DNA of 42,714 bases. Source: Chthoniobacteraceae bacterium (lineage in GTDB: Bacteria; Verrucomicrobiota; Verrucomicrobiia; Chthoniobacterales; Chthoniobacteraceae). Made by a program: the position numbers and the translations under genes. The DNA lies in contig CANJZW010000036.1 in the NCBI GenBank assembly GCA_947479475.1, positions 1-42,714 on the forward strand. The letters run 5' to 3'. The notes under the pieces are model-generated. The model was not told the origin of the DNA. It searched no databases and saw nothing but the letters and a program-made list of their open reading frames with translations. The stretch's first letter is position 1. Every line of letters starts with the position of its first letter. This document shows positions 35,165-42,714 of this stretch, in pieces.

Positions 35165-38100
35165 ATGCCTCGCGACACCTCTTTTAAAAAGATTCTCCTG
35201 ATTGGTTCTGGCCCGATTATCATCGGTCAGGGCTGTGAATTTGACTATTCCGGCGTCCAAGCCTGCAAAGCCCTGAAGGAAGAGGGGTACGAAGTCATCC
35301 TGGTCAACTCCAACCCGGCCACGATCATGACCGACCCGGAGTTCGCCCATCGGACTTACATCGAGCCGATCACACCCGAGGTGGTGGAACGGATTATTGA
35401 GCGCGAAAAACCCGAGGCACTCCTTCCGACCCTCGGCGGCCAGACCGCCCTGAACTGCGCGATGTCGTTGTTTCATTCCGGGGTGCTCGCAAAACACGGG
35501 GTCCGCATGATCGGCGCCAATGCCGAGGCCATTCACAAGGGGGAGGACAGGCAGGCGTTCAAGGAGGCGATGCAAAAAATCGGCCTCGAAGTCGCACGCT
35601 CCGGCACCGCCCACACGATGGAAGACGCACGCAAGGCGGCGGCCGAGATCGGCAACTTCCCGCTCGTAATTCGCCCTGCTTTCACGCTCGGAGGGATGGG
35701 CGGAGGAATTGCCTACAACCGCGAGGAGTTTGAAGAAATCGTGGCGCGCGGACTGGATCTGTCGCCTGTGAGCGAGGTGCTCATTGAAGAAAGCCTTTTG
35801 GGTTGGAAGGAATTTGAGATGGAGGTCATGCGTGACCGCGCAGACAATTGCGTCATCGTTTGTTCCATCGAAAACCTCGATCCCATGGGAGTTCACACGG
35901 GTGATTCTATCACCGTGGCGCCGATTCAGACGCTCACGGACAAGGAATATCAGTTCATGCGGGATGCCTCGTTTGCGGTCATTCGCGAAATTGGGGTGGA
36001 AACGGGCGGATCGAATATTCAGTTTTGTGTGCACCCTGAAAACGGTCGGGTGATTGTGATTGAAATGAACCCCCGCGTTTCGCGTTCGTCTGCGCTGGCG
36101 TCCAAAGCCACGGGTTTTCCGATCGCAAAAATCGCAGCCAAACTGGCGGTTGGCTATACGTTGGACGAAGTCAAAAACGACATCACCCGCGAAACGCCGG
36201 CAAGCTTCGAACCTTCCATCGACTACGTCGTGGTGAAGATTCCTCGGTTCACTTTCGAGAAGTTTCCTCTCGCGGATGCGACGCTGACAACGCAAATGAA
36301 AAGCGTTGGCGAAACAATGGCCATCGGCAGGACCTTCAAGGAAGCCATGCAAAAAGCGCTCCGTGGGCTCGAGATCAAGCGCTTCGGGCTGCTTGCTGAC
36401 GGCGCGGAAAAAGCGTTTGACGCCGCTGGGTTGCGCAAGAGGCTCGTGGTTCCAAACGTGGACCGTATTTTCTGCCTCGGTCAGGCCCTCGCAGGAGGAA
36501 TGAGCGTGGAGGAAATCTACGATCTCACCAAAATCGACCGCTGGTTTCTGGAACATCTGCGCGCGATCGTGGAGGAGCAGAAACAATTGAAGGATGCCAT
36601 CGGTTCGCCAGAAAAAATCAGGCGCGCCAAAAAGTTTGGCTTCTCGGATCGTCAGTTGGGCATCGCCTGGGGAAAGACGGAACTGGAGGCTCGGGCCATC
36701 CGCAAGGCCGCCGGAGTTGTGCCGAACTACCGTTTGGTAGACACGTGCGCGGCCGAGTTTGAAGCTTACACGCCCTATTATTATTCTGGATACGGGGATG
36801 AAAACGAGCGCCGTGAGAGTGGCAAACGCAAGGTGATCATTCTTGGCGGAGGGCCGAATCGAATCGGGCAGGGGATCGAATTTGATTACTGCTGCGTACA
36901 CGCCGCTTTTGCGCTGAAGGAGATGGGTTTTGAGACCATCATGGTCAACTCCAACCCGGAAACCGTTTCCACCGATTACGATACGAGTGACAAACTTTAC
37001 TTCGAGCCGCTGACGCTGGAGGATACCCTCAATATTTGCGAGGAGGAGAAACCCTGGGGGGTGATTGTACAGTTCGGGGGGCAGACCCCTCTCAACCTTG
37101 CCAAAGGACTTGAAGATGCGGGTGTTCCGATCATCGGCACTTCGCCCAAAAGCATCGAGCGCGCCGAAAATCGCAAGTTGTTCTCAGCCATGCTGGACGA
37201 ATTGGGGATCAAACAGACCCCGGGCGGCACCGCCTCCAACGAGGCTGAGGCGCTGGAAGTCGCCAGGCGCGTTGGTTACCCTGTCTTGGTCCGGCCGTCT
37301 TTCGTGCTCGGTGGACGCGCAATGGAGCGCGTTCATAACGAGGAAGATTTGCGCCGCTACATCCGGACGGCTGTCGAGGCCAGTCCGGATCATCCCGTGC
37401 TGGTGGACCATTTTTTGGAAAACGCCACGGAGGTGGACGTCGATTGTATTTGTGACGGGGAAACGGCCGTTCTGGGCGCCATTATGGAGCACATCGAGGA
37501 GGCTGGCATTCACTCCGGGGACTCGGCCTGTGTGATACCGCCCTTCAGCTTGAGCCAGAAGGTGATGCAGGAAATTTCTGACGCCACAAAAAGGATGGCC
37601 TTCGCCCTCGAGGTGCGGGGCTTGATGAATGTTCAGTTCGCGGTGAAAGACGAAACCGTTTACGTGCTCGAGGTGAACCCTCGGGCTTCACGGACCGTTC
37701 CCTTTGTGTCAAAAACCATCGGCGTGCCGCTGGCGAAAATAGCGGCCAAAGTAATGGCGGGGATGAAATTGAAGGATCTTGGATTTACTCAGGAAATTCA
37801 CCCGGACCACTTTTCCGTGAAGGAGGCGGTGTTTCCCTTCATCAAGTTCCCAGGCGTGGACATCGTGCTCGGGCCCGAAATGCGCAGCACGGGCGAGGTC
37901 ATGGGGATCGACAAAAGTTTGGGACTGGCTTTTGCAAAGGCTCAGATGGCTGCACAACCGCCGCTTCCGCAGTCAGGAAACGTGTTTATTTCGATACCGG
38001 ACGGAGACAAACCCAAGGCCGTAGAGTTGGCCCGGGGCTTTGCGGAGTTGGGATTTACGCTGTTTGCCACGCACGGCACCGCTGCCGCTTTGAAAGCCGC

Positions 38101-38371
38101 TGGTATTTCAGCAAAACGCCTTCACAAGATCGGCGAAGGCCGCCCCAACGCCCTTGATATGGTCAAGAACGGGGAAATGGCGCTGATTATCAACACGCCC
38201 TCGGGCAAGATCGCCCGTGAGGACGAGGTGAAGATACGCTCCACGGCCAACAGCGCACGGATTCCAGTGGTCACCACCCTGCGAGCTGCAGATGCCAGCC
38301 TGGAAGGAATTCGCGCCATCAGGGAACATGGAATTTCTGTCCGGACGCTCCAAGAGTTTCACGGGATTTGA
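35165..38371 (+). CDS. carB: Carbamoyl-phosphate synthase large subunit
   Basis: 1068 residues from ATG 35165; an in-frame ATG at 35060 adds an unconserved leader. It makes carbamoyl phosphate from bicarbonate, ATP and ammonia. The two homologous ATP-grasp halves are clear: [20 protein letters not shown] at the start and [20 protein letters not shown] near residue 555, each followed by a VNSNP motif ([32 protein letters not shown]). Each has the metal and ATP site [19 protein letters not shown] and [19 protein letters not shown]. The C-terminal MGS-like regulatory domain (about 940-1068) includes [14 protein letters not shown] and ALIINTPSG. Length and features are normal, so the enzyme should be active. 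A good terminator follows. Confidence 0.98.
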   Translation: MPRDTSFKKILLIGSGPIIIGQGCEFDYSGVQACKALKEEGYEVILVNSNPATIMTDPEFAHRTYIEPITPEVVERIIEREKPEALLPTLGGQTALNCAMSLFHSGVLAKHGVRMIGANAEAIHKGEDRQAFKEAMQKIGLEVARSGTAHTMEDARKAAAEIGNFPLVIRPAFTLGGMGGGIAYNREEFEEIVARGLDLSPVSEVLIEESLLGWKEFEMEVMRDRADNCVIVCSIENLDPMGVHTGDSITVAPIQTLTDKEYQFMRDASFAVIREIGVETGGSNIQFCVHPENGRVIVIEMNPRVSRSSALASKATGFPIAKIAAKLAVGYTLDEVKNDITRETPASFEPSIDYVVVKIPRFTFEKFPLADATLTTQMKSVGETMAIGRTFKEAMQKALRGLEIKRFGLLADGAEKAFDAAGLRKRLVVPNVDRIFCLGQALAGGMSVEEIYDLTKIDRWFLEHLRAIVEEQKQLKDAIGSPEKIRRAKKFGFSDRQLGIAWGKTELEARAIRKAAGVVPNYRLVDTCAAEFEAYTPYYYSGYGDENERRESGKRKVIILGGGPNRIGQGIEFDYCCVHAAFALKEMGFETIMVNSNPETVSTDYDTSDKLYFEPLTLEDTLNICEEEKPWGVIVQFGGQTPLNLAKGLEDAGVPIIGTSPKSIERAENRKLFSAMLDELGIKQTPGGTASNEAEALEVARRVGYPVLVRPSFVLGGRAMERVHNEEDLRRYIRTAVEASPDHPVLVDHFLENATEVDVDCICDGETAVLGAIMEHIEEAGIHSGDSACVIPPFSLSQKVMQEISDATKRMAFALEVRGLMNVQFAVKDETVYVLEVNPRASRTVPFVSKTIGVPLAKIAAKVMAGMKLKDLGFTQEIHPDHFSVKEAVFPFIKFPGVDIVLGPEMRSTGEVMGIDKSLGLAFAKAQMAAQPPLPQSGNVFISIPDGDKPKAVELARGFAELGFTLFATHGTAAALKAAGISAKRLHKIGEGRPNALDMVKNGEMALIINTPSGKIAREDEVKIRSTANSARIPVVTTLRAADASLEGIRAIREHGISVRTLQEFHGI

Positions 38372-38458
38372 GGCTCGGGCGTGACGAAAAAACAAAAGTT
38401 TTCTAAGCAACCTTTGCCTCCCGGATAGTGCTTAACGTTCTGGGGGGAACACTGGGCT

Positions 38459-38495
38459 GCCAGTCAGACGATTCTGGCTGGCGGCCTTTTCTTTA
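38459..38495 (+). terminator. Rho-independent terminator after carB
   Basis: 10-bp stem GCCAGTCAGA (38459-38468) and TCTGGCTGGC (38473-38482) with one G-U pair and a CGAT loop, followed by GGCCTTTTCTTT. It lies 87 bases after the carB stop. Confidence 0.72.
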
Positions 38496-38532
38496 ACGGC
38501 CCGGGGTTCGGCTTTAACGGCCCGGCGTTCGG
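38491..38532. repeat. Two tandem copies of a 21-bp repeat
   Basis: Units 38491-38511 and 38512-38532 start CTTTAACGGCCCGG and differ at one base (G versus C at position 15 of the unit). It lies in the intergenic gap after the carB terminator. No function is evident; a recent local duplication. Confidence 0.85.
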
Positions 38533-38601
38533 AATCGGTTGCCGGGGGAGATTGCGAATTGCCCAGCGCCCGGGCGGTCCATGGAAGGAGGGCTCCTGCG
38601 G

Positions 38602-38964
38602 TTATCGTAGGGGCTCATCCCTTTCCTGGTCTTCGGCTTGGTCTTCATAGCTCCACCCGCAGGAAGAGCAGCGCGTCTGGCTTGGGGGGATTGTTGCCTG
38701 GCAGGAACAGCACTCCAGGGCATCGGGGTCGCTGGGTGGAATGTGTTTCATTGGCGTTGGAGAATCTTCCGAAAGGATCTTTTGTGCGGCCTCAAGATCA
38801 GCGTCATCGACCTGTACTCTCACTCCGCCCATTGCGGCAGCGCGCCAAGGATGCATCTGGGTGATGTTCTCATCTTGCAGGAACGAGGAAATGCCAGCAG
38901 AGGCCAATCGCAACCGGAGCAGGTGCGCTTCCTCGGTCTTCCAAAAGGTGGCGATGGTTATCAT
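38602..38964 (-). CDS. DUF2007 domain protein with C-terminal zinc ribbon
   Basis: 120 residues. The N-terminus (1-65) matches DUF2007, a small ferredoxin-like 'prokaryotic signal transducing protein' family: ITIATFWKTEEAHLLRLRLA, GISSFLQDENITQMHP, GVRVQVDDADLEAAQKIL. The C-terminus has a CxxC pair (C85-C88) and another (C99-C102) in CCSCQATIPPSQTRCSSCGW, suggesting one zinc ion. The binding partner and role are unknown. It is convergent with carB and separated from it by the terminator and the 21-bp repeat. Confidence 0.82.
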   Translation of the reverse strand: MITIATFWKTEEAHLLRLRLASAGISSFLQDENITQMHPWRAAAMGGVRVQVDDADLEAAQKILSEDSPTPMKHIPPSDPDALECCSCQATIPPSQTRCSSCGWSYEDQAEDQERDEPLR

Positions 38965-39098
38965 AAAAAGCGGGGCAGGGCATTAGGCGATTGTATTTCC
39001 CCTCACTTGATTGTTGTGGACCTCCTATGCGTTATCAAGCGAGCTGTGAAGAACTGGACCGAAAAGCAGCCCGCACTTTAAACATATGCAGCCACTTG

Positions 39099-39140
39099 GG
39101 GGCGATGCTCTTTGCCTCTCTTTCGCATGCCATCAGCCCC
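39099..39140 (+). other. Possible leader hairpin upstream of the nucleoside transporter gene
   Basis: Arms GGGGCGATG (39099-39107) and CATCAGCCCC (39131-39140) pair with one bulged A. It lies in the 370-base gap 38965-39334, about 195 bases before the ATG at 39335, with a TTTTT eight bases after the stem. No known riboswitch class was recognised. I see nothing else definite in this gap. Confidence 0.22.
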
Positions 39141-39334
39141 AGCTGCGTTTTTGGGTGAAAAATGGCTATTTACGGGCGGGTCCAAGTAAAAAATACCTTT
39201 CCCCCGTCTTGGCAAGGCCTGGAGTCGTGGTCTTGCGGAGTGCTTTGATTCAGAGCACCGTTGCCATGGGGGTGAAGCGTATTTCAAAGTGTCTTTCCCT
39301 GCTGCACCTTCCCTGTCGTATTCCAGCGCCCCTT

Positions 39335-40585
39335 ATGGATCTTCCCCGCATTCAGTCCCTCTTGGGAATCGCCTTTTTTCCAACGCTCCTCTGGCTCTTT
39401 TCTAAACACAGGCGCGCGTTTCCCTGGCGCCTGGCCGCTTGGACTCTCTCTCTTCAGCTCCTCGCCGCCTGGTTCCTCTTGCGGACCGCTCCGGGCCACG
39501 TCTGGTTTTTGGCGTGTGACGGCCTCGCCGACCAACTGAGCACCGTCGCCATGGAGGGGGCGAAAATTGTCTTCGGCCCGCTTGCGGATGGCGTCCGCCT
39601 TGAAAAGGCATTTGGCGAGGGACATGGGCATGTTTTTGCGGTCTGGGTGGGAGCGGTGATTACGGTGGTTTCCGCATGCGTGGCCCTGCTCAACCACTGG
39701 AACGTCCTTCCAAAAGTGGTGTCTTTCATGGCTTCGCTTCTGCGCCGCACCCTGGGTTACAGCGGCAGCGAAAGCCTGTGCGCCACCGCCAACGGTTTTC
39801 TCGGACACACCGAGTCCATCCTCGTCATCAAGGCGTACGTGGAAAAACTCACTTCCAGCGAGCTGCTTTCAACAATGACGATGGGTCTTGCGACCGTCTC
39901 CCTGGGAGCGATTGCGGTGTATGCAAAACTGGGGGACGGCGCGGGCCATCTTGTCACTGCGACATTTTTAAGCATTCTGGGTGGTTTGTTTTGTAGCAAA
40001 ATTCTGTTGCCCGAAACCGAGCTGAGCCACACCCGGGCGGGCGCTTCTCTGGGGCCGTCCCGGACTGCGGGCACTGCCATCGAGGCGGTTTGTGCAGGCG
40101 CTCAGCAAGGGCTGATGCTGGCGCTCTCGGTTCTGGCAATGTTGCTCGCCTTTACGGCCCTGGTGGCGATCGCGAACATCACCCTTGGCGGGGCGCAGTC
40201 CGCACTGGGAGTAGCTCAGCCTTGGAAACTCGAACAAATCCTCGGCCTTGTGCATGCGCCCGTGGCCTGGCTCACGGGGGTGGCCTCTCAGGACTGCCTT
40301 TCGGTGGGCGACCTGCTTGGCCGGCGCACGGTGTTTAACGAGTTTCTTGGCTACCTGGCCCTTGGGGACCTGCGAGGCAGTCTCTCGCCGCGCTCCTTCA
40401 CGCTCGCCACGTACGCGCTCTCGGGTTTTGCCAACCCTGCCTCCATCGGGATGCTTGTCGCGGCCATCGCGAGCATTGCACCGGGCAGGATGCGGGAGGC
40501 GGCGGAGCTAGGAACGCGCGCGCTTCTTGCAGGGCTCTGCACGAGTTATTTAAGTGCGTCCATCGCCGGGTTTGTTCTGGGCTGA
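39335..40585 (+). CDS. Concentrative nucleoside transporter (CNT/NupC family)
   Basis: 416 residues from ATG 39335; the frame is open further upstream to ATG 39086 but the added residues are not membrane-like or conserved. It is a polytopic inner-membrane symporter for nucleosides. CNT features: an N-terminal hydrophobic pair (about 5-55), then VWVGAVITVVSACVALLNHW, the conserved GSESLCATANGFLGHTESIL (NxFxGxTE-type substrate site), a gate region (LSTMTMGLATVSLGAIAVYA) and a C-terminal ALSGFANPASIGMLVAAIAS (second substrate site). The length fits the family. A leader hairpin and 370 bases of non-coding DNA precede it. Confidence 0.92.
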   Translation: MDLPRIQSLLGIAFFPTLLWLFSKHRRAFPWRLAAWTLSLQLLAAWFLLRTAPGHVWFLACDGLADQLSTVAMEGAKIVFGPLADGVRLEKAFGEGHGHVFAVWVGAVITVVSACVALLNHWNVLPKVVSFMASLLRRTLGYSGSESLCATANGFLGHTESILVIKAYVEKLTSSELLSTMTMGLATVSLGAIAVYAKLGDGAGHLVTATFLSILGGLFCSKILLPETELSHTRAGASLGPSRTAGTAIEAVCAGAQQGLMLALSVLAMLLAFTALVAIANITLGGAQSALGVAQPWKLEQILGLVHAPVAWLTGVASQDCLSVGDLLGRRTVFNEFLGYLALGDLRGSLSPRSFTLATYALSGFANPASIGMLVAAIASIAPGRMREAAELGTRALLAGLCTSYLSASIAGFVLG

Positions 40586-40586
40586 A

Positions 40587-40637
40587 CCGGTCCTTCGCCC
40601 TGAAGCGCCGGAGTTGTCCTTCCTTTTTCTTCGAGTA
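40587..40637 (+). terminator. Probable terminator after the CNT gene
   Basis: Imperfect hairpin: CCGG (40587-40590) and CTTC (40593-40596) pair with GAAG (40602-40605) and CCGG (40608-40611), followed by a T-rich stretch (TCCTTCCTTTTTCTT). It lies just after the stop codon. The internal loop makes it weaker than the others in the window. Confidence 0.45.
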
Positions 40638-40647
40638 TTCTCTCACG

Positions 40648-41265
40648 ATGGCGACAGCTACAACGATCGAGGAGGTTTGCTCCGGGGTATGGTCCTGGCA
40701 CGGGTTTGATGAAACCACCCGGACCGAATTTTTCAGCACGGCCGTGCTCGCGGAGGACGGGTTGGTGGTGATCGACCCCATTCTTGCCTCGCCCGAGGCG
40801 CTCAATCGGTTGGCGAAACTTGGGCCGGTCGCCGCCATTGTCCTCACGAGCGGCAATCATTCCAGGGCCGCGGCGCGTTTCCGCGAACGTTTTAGCGCCC
40901 CGGTGTTTGCCCATCCAGAGGCCGTGGGCGAATTAACTTCGCCAGTGGATGGCGTTTTGCGGGTCAACCGCAGGGTGGGGGGCTCGCTGGAGGTCGTTGA
41001 ATTGTCGGGCGCCGGTCTTGGGGAGGTGGCCCTCTATAAGGAGGGTGGCTGGCTGCACCTGGGCGACGCGCTGATTAATCTGGAGGACACGGGACTCGCC
41101 GTCCTGCCCGCAAAATACTGTCTGGACGCTTCCCTGCTATCGCTTTCCCTGCGCAAACTAACGGCCCTCCAGTTTCACAGCGCCACCTTCGCCCACGGCA
41201 CGCCGATTCAGTTGGAGGCACACGCGAAAATCGGGGCCCTCATCGAGGCCCATTCCCTGCCGTGA
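40648..41265 (+). CDS. Metallo-beta-lactamase-fold protein lacking the HxHxDH metal site
   Basis: 205 residues. The overall order fits a small MBL-fold protein: EVCSGVWSWHGFDE, FFSTAVLAEDGLVVIDPILA, then AAIVLTSGNHSRAAARFRER, later GDALI and FAHGTPI. The canonical HxHxDH is replaced by SGNHSR, so all four ligand positions of that motif (His, His, Asp, His) are Ser, Asn, Ser and Arg in the direct alignment. A similar degenerate motif (TNRDHxRxA-like) occurs in an MBL subfamily as I recall, so this may be a family trait rather than decay. The activity is unknown; the protein lies 62 bases after the CNT gene. Confidence 0.75.
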   Translation: MATATTIEEVCSGVWSWHGFDETTRTEFFSTAVLAEDGLVVIDPILASPEALNRLAKLGPVAAIVLTSGNHSRAAARFRERFSAPVFAHPEAVGELTSPVDGVLRVNRRVGGSLEVVELSGAGLGEVALYKEGGWLHLGDALINLEDTGLAVLPAKYCLDASLLSLSLRKLTALQFHSATFAHGTPIQLEAHAKIGALIEAHSLP

Positions 41266-41643
41266 AGGGTGCGTCCTAGCGCTCGGGCGCTTGCTCGTGC
41301 GGGGGGAAAGGGGCGGTTGGCGACTGATGCAGGGTGCGTTTTTCGGAAGTGCGCGGCCTGGAGAGCGGCTAGATGTTTACCCAGATTCCCCTGTAACTGA
41401 ATCCCACGGAGAATTTGAGAGTTGAGGCGCACGCAGGAGCACCCTCAGGGGCGAAGTTATAGTTGGGGGAGACGCTTTGGTTCCATTCTCGCTTGGGATG
41501 GCGTGGCCATTCTGCGGGGTAGAACAAAGTAACCGGCTAAAGGGGGGGGCTCGGCCCAAGGGGTGCGGTCGGCCTTGCGAAGGGGATTTATCGACGGCCT
41601 TGCTTCTCCAAAAAGCCTTCCCGAAGCCTCCCCATGGGATCTC
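41266..41643. other. 378-base intergenic gap, mostly featureless
   Basis: No gene is visible between the MBL-fold and GT2 genes. It contains a G8 homopolymer (41542-41549), two copies of AGGGTGCGT (41268 and 41331) and two of GGCCTTGC near 41571 and 41597. None of these points to a known element. The GT2 promoter is probably here, but no convincing boxes were seen. Confidence 0.5.
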
Positions 41644-42618
41644 ATGAAAACGGCAACCATTATCATCTGCACCTGCAACAGGGCGGAGCATCTGCGGGAA
41701 ACCCTCAAATCGATCGTTCGCCTGGAGGTGCCGGAATCACTGTTGGTGAATCTTGTCGTCGTTGATAACGGCTCAAAGGATCACACGGCAGCCGTTGTTC
41801 GCGCGTATGCGTCCAAGACAATTTCGATGCTGTATCTTTACGAGCCGAAACGTGGTAAGGCGCATGCGTGCAACCGGGCGATGGCCGCCAGTCAGGGCGA
41901 GTTGTTGCTCTGGACTGACGACGATGTCCGCGTTCCCAGCGACTGGGTGGTGCAGATGACGGCCCCGCTCCTGGCCGGCCAGGCCGAGGGGGTGTCGGGA
42001 AGGGTGAGGATGGCCTTTCACTTGGAAAGAAAATGGATGCAGCGAACGCATTACTTCCGTCTTGCTGACAACCGGTTTCGCTCTGGGGAGGACCTCAGCA
42101 TGGTTGGCGCCAACATGGCCTTCATGCGGACCGTGCTTCAGCGGGTTCCCCAGTTTGAGCTCGAACTCGGTCCCGGAGGTTCGGGCCAGCGGGACGACAC
42201 TTTATTTTCACAGCAAATGCTCCGGGCTGGGTATCGGATCATGCAGTCTGAGTGCGAGGTGGAGCATCATTTTGAAGAACGCAGGCTGCTTCGGCGGGCC
42301 TGGCTGCGCCACGGGGAGGCGAGTGGGGAGTCGTCCGCGCTGCTTTGTTTCCATTGGGAGCACCGAAGGGTCCGGGGTGCGCTTTGCTTTAAGCTGCTTT
42401 GGAGGGCGGCGCTGGGGTTGTACCGGGCTGCCCATCCGTGGGCGAGTTTGGAGGAGGAGGGCTGCAGTCGGTTTGAGATCCGGATGGCTGAACAGATCGC
42501 GTTTTATTCCGGCTATTTAAAATACAGAACGGCCCGGCGAAAATATGCCCGGCACGGACTGGCCCCCATGGGTCACGAGAGTGCGGCGGCTATGGCTTTT
42601 CAAAGTGGAGGCTCGTAG
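41644..42618 (+). CDS. Family 2 glycosyltransferase
   Basis: 324 residues from ATG 41644; an in-frame ATG at 41563 adds an unconserved leader. GT-A fold: MKTATIIICTCNRAEHLRET, LVNLVVVDNGSKDHTAAVV, GKAHACNRAMAASQGELLLW and the metal-binding DDD (92-94, TDDDVRVPSDW). A later GPGGSGQRDDTLFSQQMLRA and the C-terminal basic region are compatible with a GT2 that adds sugars to a surface glycan. No transmembrane helix is evident. The acceptor is unknown. The stop codon at 42616-42618 is immediately followed by tandem repeats, so any downstream gene in the same operon would be separated by repetitive DNA. Confidence 0.9.
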   Translation: MKTATIIICTCNRAEHLRETLKSIVRLEVPESLLVNLVVVDNGSKDHTAAVVRAYASKTISMLYLYEPKRGKAHACNRAMAASQGELLLWTDDDVRVPSDWVVQMTAPLLAGQAEGVSGRVRMAFHLERKWMQRTHYFRLADNRFRSGEDLSMVGANMAFMRTVLQRVPQFELELGPGGSGQRDDTLFSQQMLRAGYRIMQSECEVEHHFEERRLLRRAWLRHGEASGESSALLCFHWEHRRVRGALCFKLLWRAALGLYRAAHPWASLEEEGCSRFEIRMAEQIAFYSGYLKYRTARRKYARHGLAPMGHESAAAMAFQSGGS

Positions 42619-42647
42619 GTTGGCTGGTTGGCTGGTTGGCTGGTTGG
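42618..42647. repeat. Tandem repeat of 8-bp unit GGTTGGCT
   Basis: Three full copies of GGTTGGCT (42618-42641) and a partial copy GGTTGG (42642-42647). The first base is the last base of the GT2 stop codon TAG. Confidence 0.95.
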
Positions 42648-42714
42648 TGAAAGGGGTGAAAGGGGTGAAAGGGGTGAAAGGGGTGAAAGGGGTGAAAGGG
42701 GTGAAAGGGGTGAA
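42648..42714. repeat. Tandem repeat of 9-bp unit TGAAAGGGG, running off the window
   Basis: Seven perfect copies (42648-42710) plus four bases of an eighth, reaching the last base of the window, so the true number is unknown. It directly abuts the 8-bp array. All visible copies are identical, which suggests recent or ongoing slippage. Confidence 0.96.

Noticed and set aside
35096..36901. 601-codon open frame on the minus strand opposite carB
   Set aside because: It lies entirely over the well-conserved carB sequence; GC-rich third positions readily create such antisense frames. The translation has no recognisable domain.
42648..42714. CRISPR array
   Set aside because: The repeat unit is 9 bp with no spacers; it is a simple tandem repeat.

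Overview
The window is a chromosomal stretch of about 43 kb with moderately high GC. It most likely comes from a member of the Verrucomicrobiota (PVC superphylum). The strongest clues are at the left end: an ECF sigma factor, a FecR/LamG membrane protein, a 'Planctomycete cytochrome c' PSCyt1/PSCyt2/PSD1 protein and a DUF1501 protein in a row, a set typical of Planctomycetota and Verrucomicrobiota. Several secreted families common in those phyla are also present (DUF6807/PmoA-like, DUF1080, FG-GAP, PQQ-propeller, right-handed beta-helix proteins). I see no rRNA, tRNA, transposase, integrase, phage gene or CRISPR array. Assignment below phylum level is not possible from sequence alone.

Layout. 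1-6175 (+): sigma factor (cut by the window edge), FecR/LamG protein, PSD1 protein and DUF1501 protein, probably one regulated operon for a surface or periplasmic degradation system. 6409-10304 (-): DUF6807 protein, FG-GAP propeller and a GT2/TPR glycosyltransferase. 10522-12260 (+): DUF47 regulator and PiT phosphate transporter pair, followed by a secreted class-C beta-lactamase-like serine hydrolase (12361-13530). 13686-15459: divergent SAM methyltransferase and rhomboid protease. 15517-18905 (+): ileS and lspA, translationally coupled by an ATGA overlap. 18949-26539: PAS/AraC regulator, two beta-helix proteins, a DUF1080 protein, a PQQ-like propeller and DUF3820, consistent with carbohydrate foraging. 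26743-28937: DUF3050 protein and a RhlE-type DEAD-box helicase, converging on a long hairpin. 29191-30453 (+): rdgB-like and riboflavin synthase genes. 30450-32315 (-): a 621-residue acidic, low-complexity protein that I cannot name. 32459-38371 (+): carA, a degenerate FHA membrane protein, a CBM9-like protein and carB, so the two carbamoyl-phosphate synthetase subunits are split by two unrelated small genes. 38602-42618: DUF2007/zinc-ribbon protein, CNT nucleoside transporter, a metallo-beta-lactamase-fold protein lacking the usual metal ligands, and a GT2 glycosyltransferase. The window ends in two abutting short tandem repeats (8 bp and 9 bp units) that run off the edge.

Most of the content is recognisable housekeeping and secreted-enzyme genes. 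I did not find a clearly new multi-gene system. The observations most worth following are the terminal tandem repeats, the acidic protein at 30450-32315, the two small genes between carA and carB (one an FHA domain that has lost its phosphothreonine-binding residues), the metal-site-less MBL protein, the leader hairpin before carB, and an inverted repeat upstream of the DUF6807 gene.
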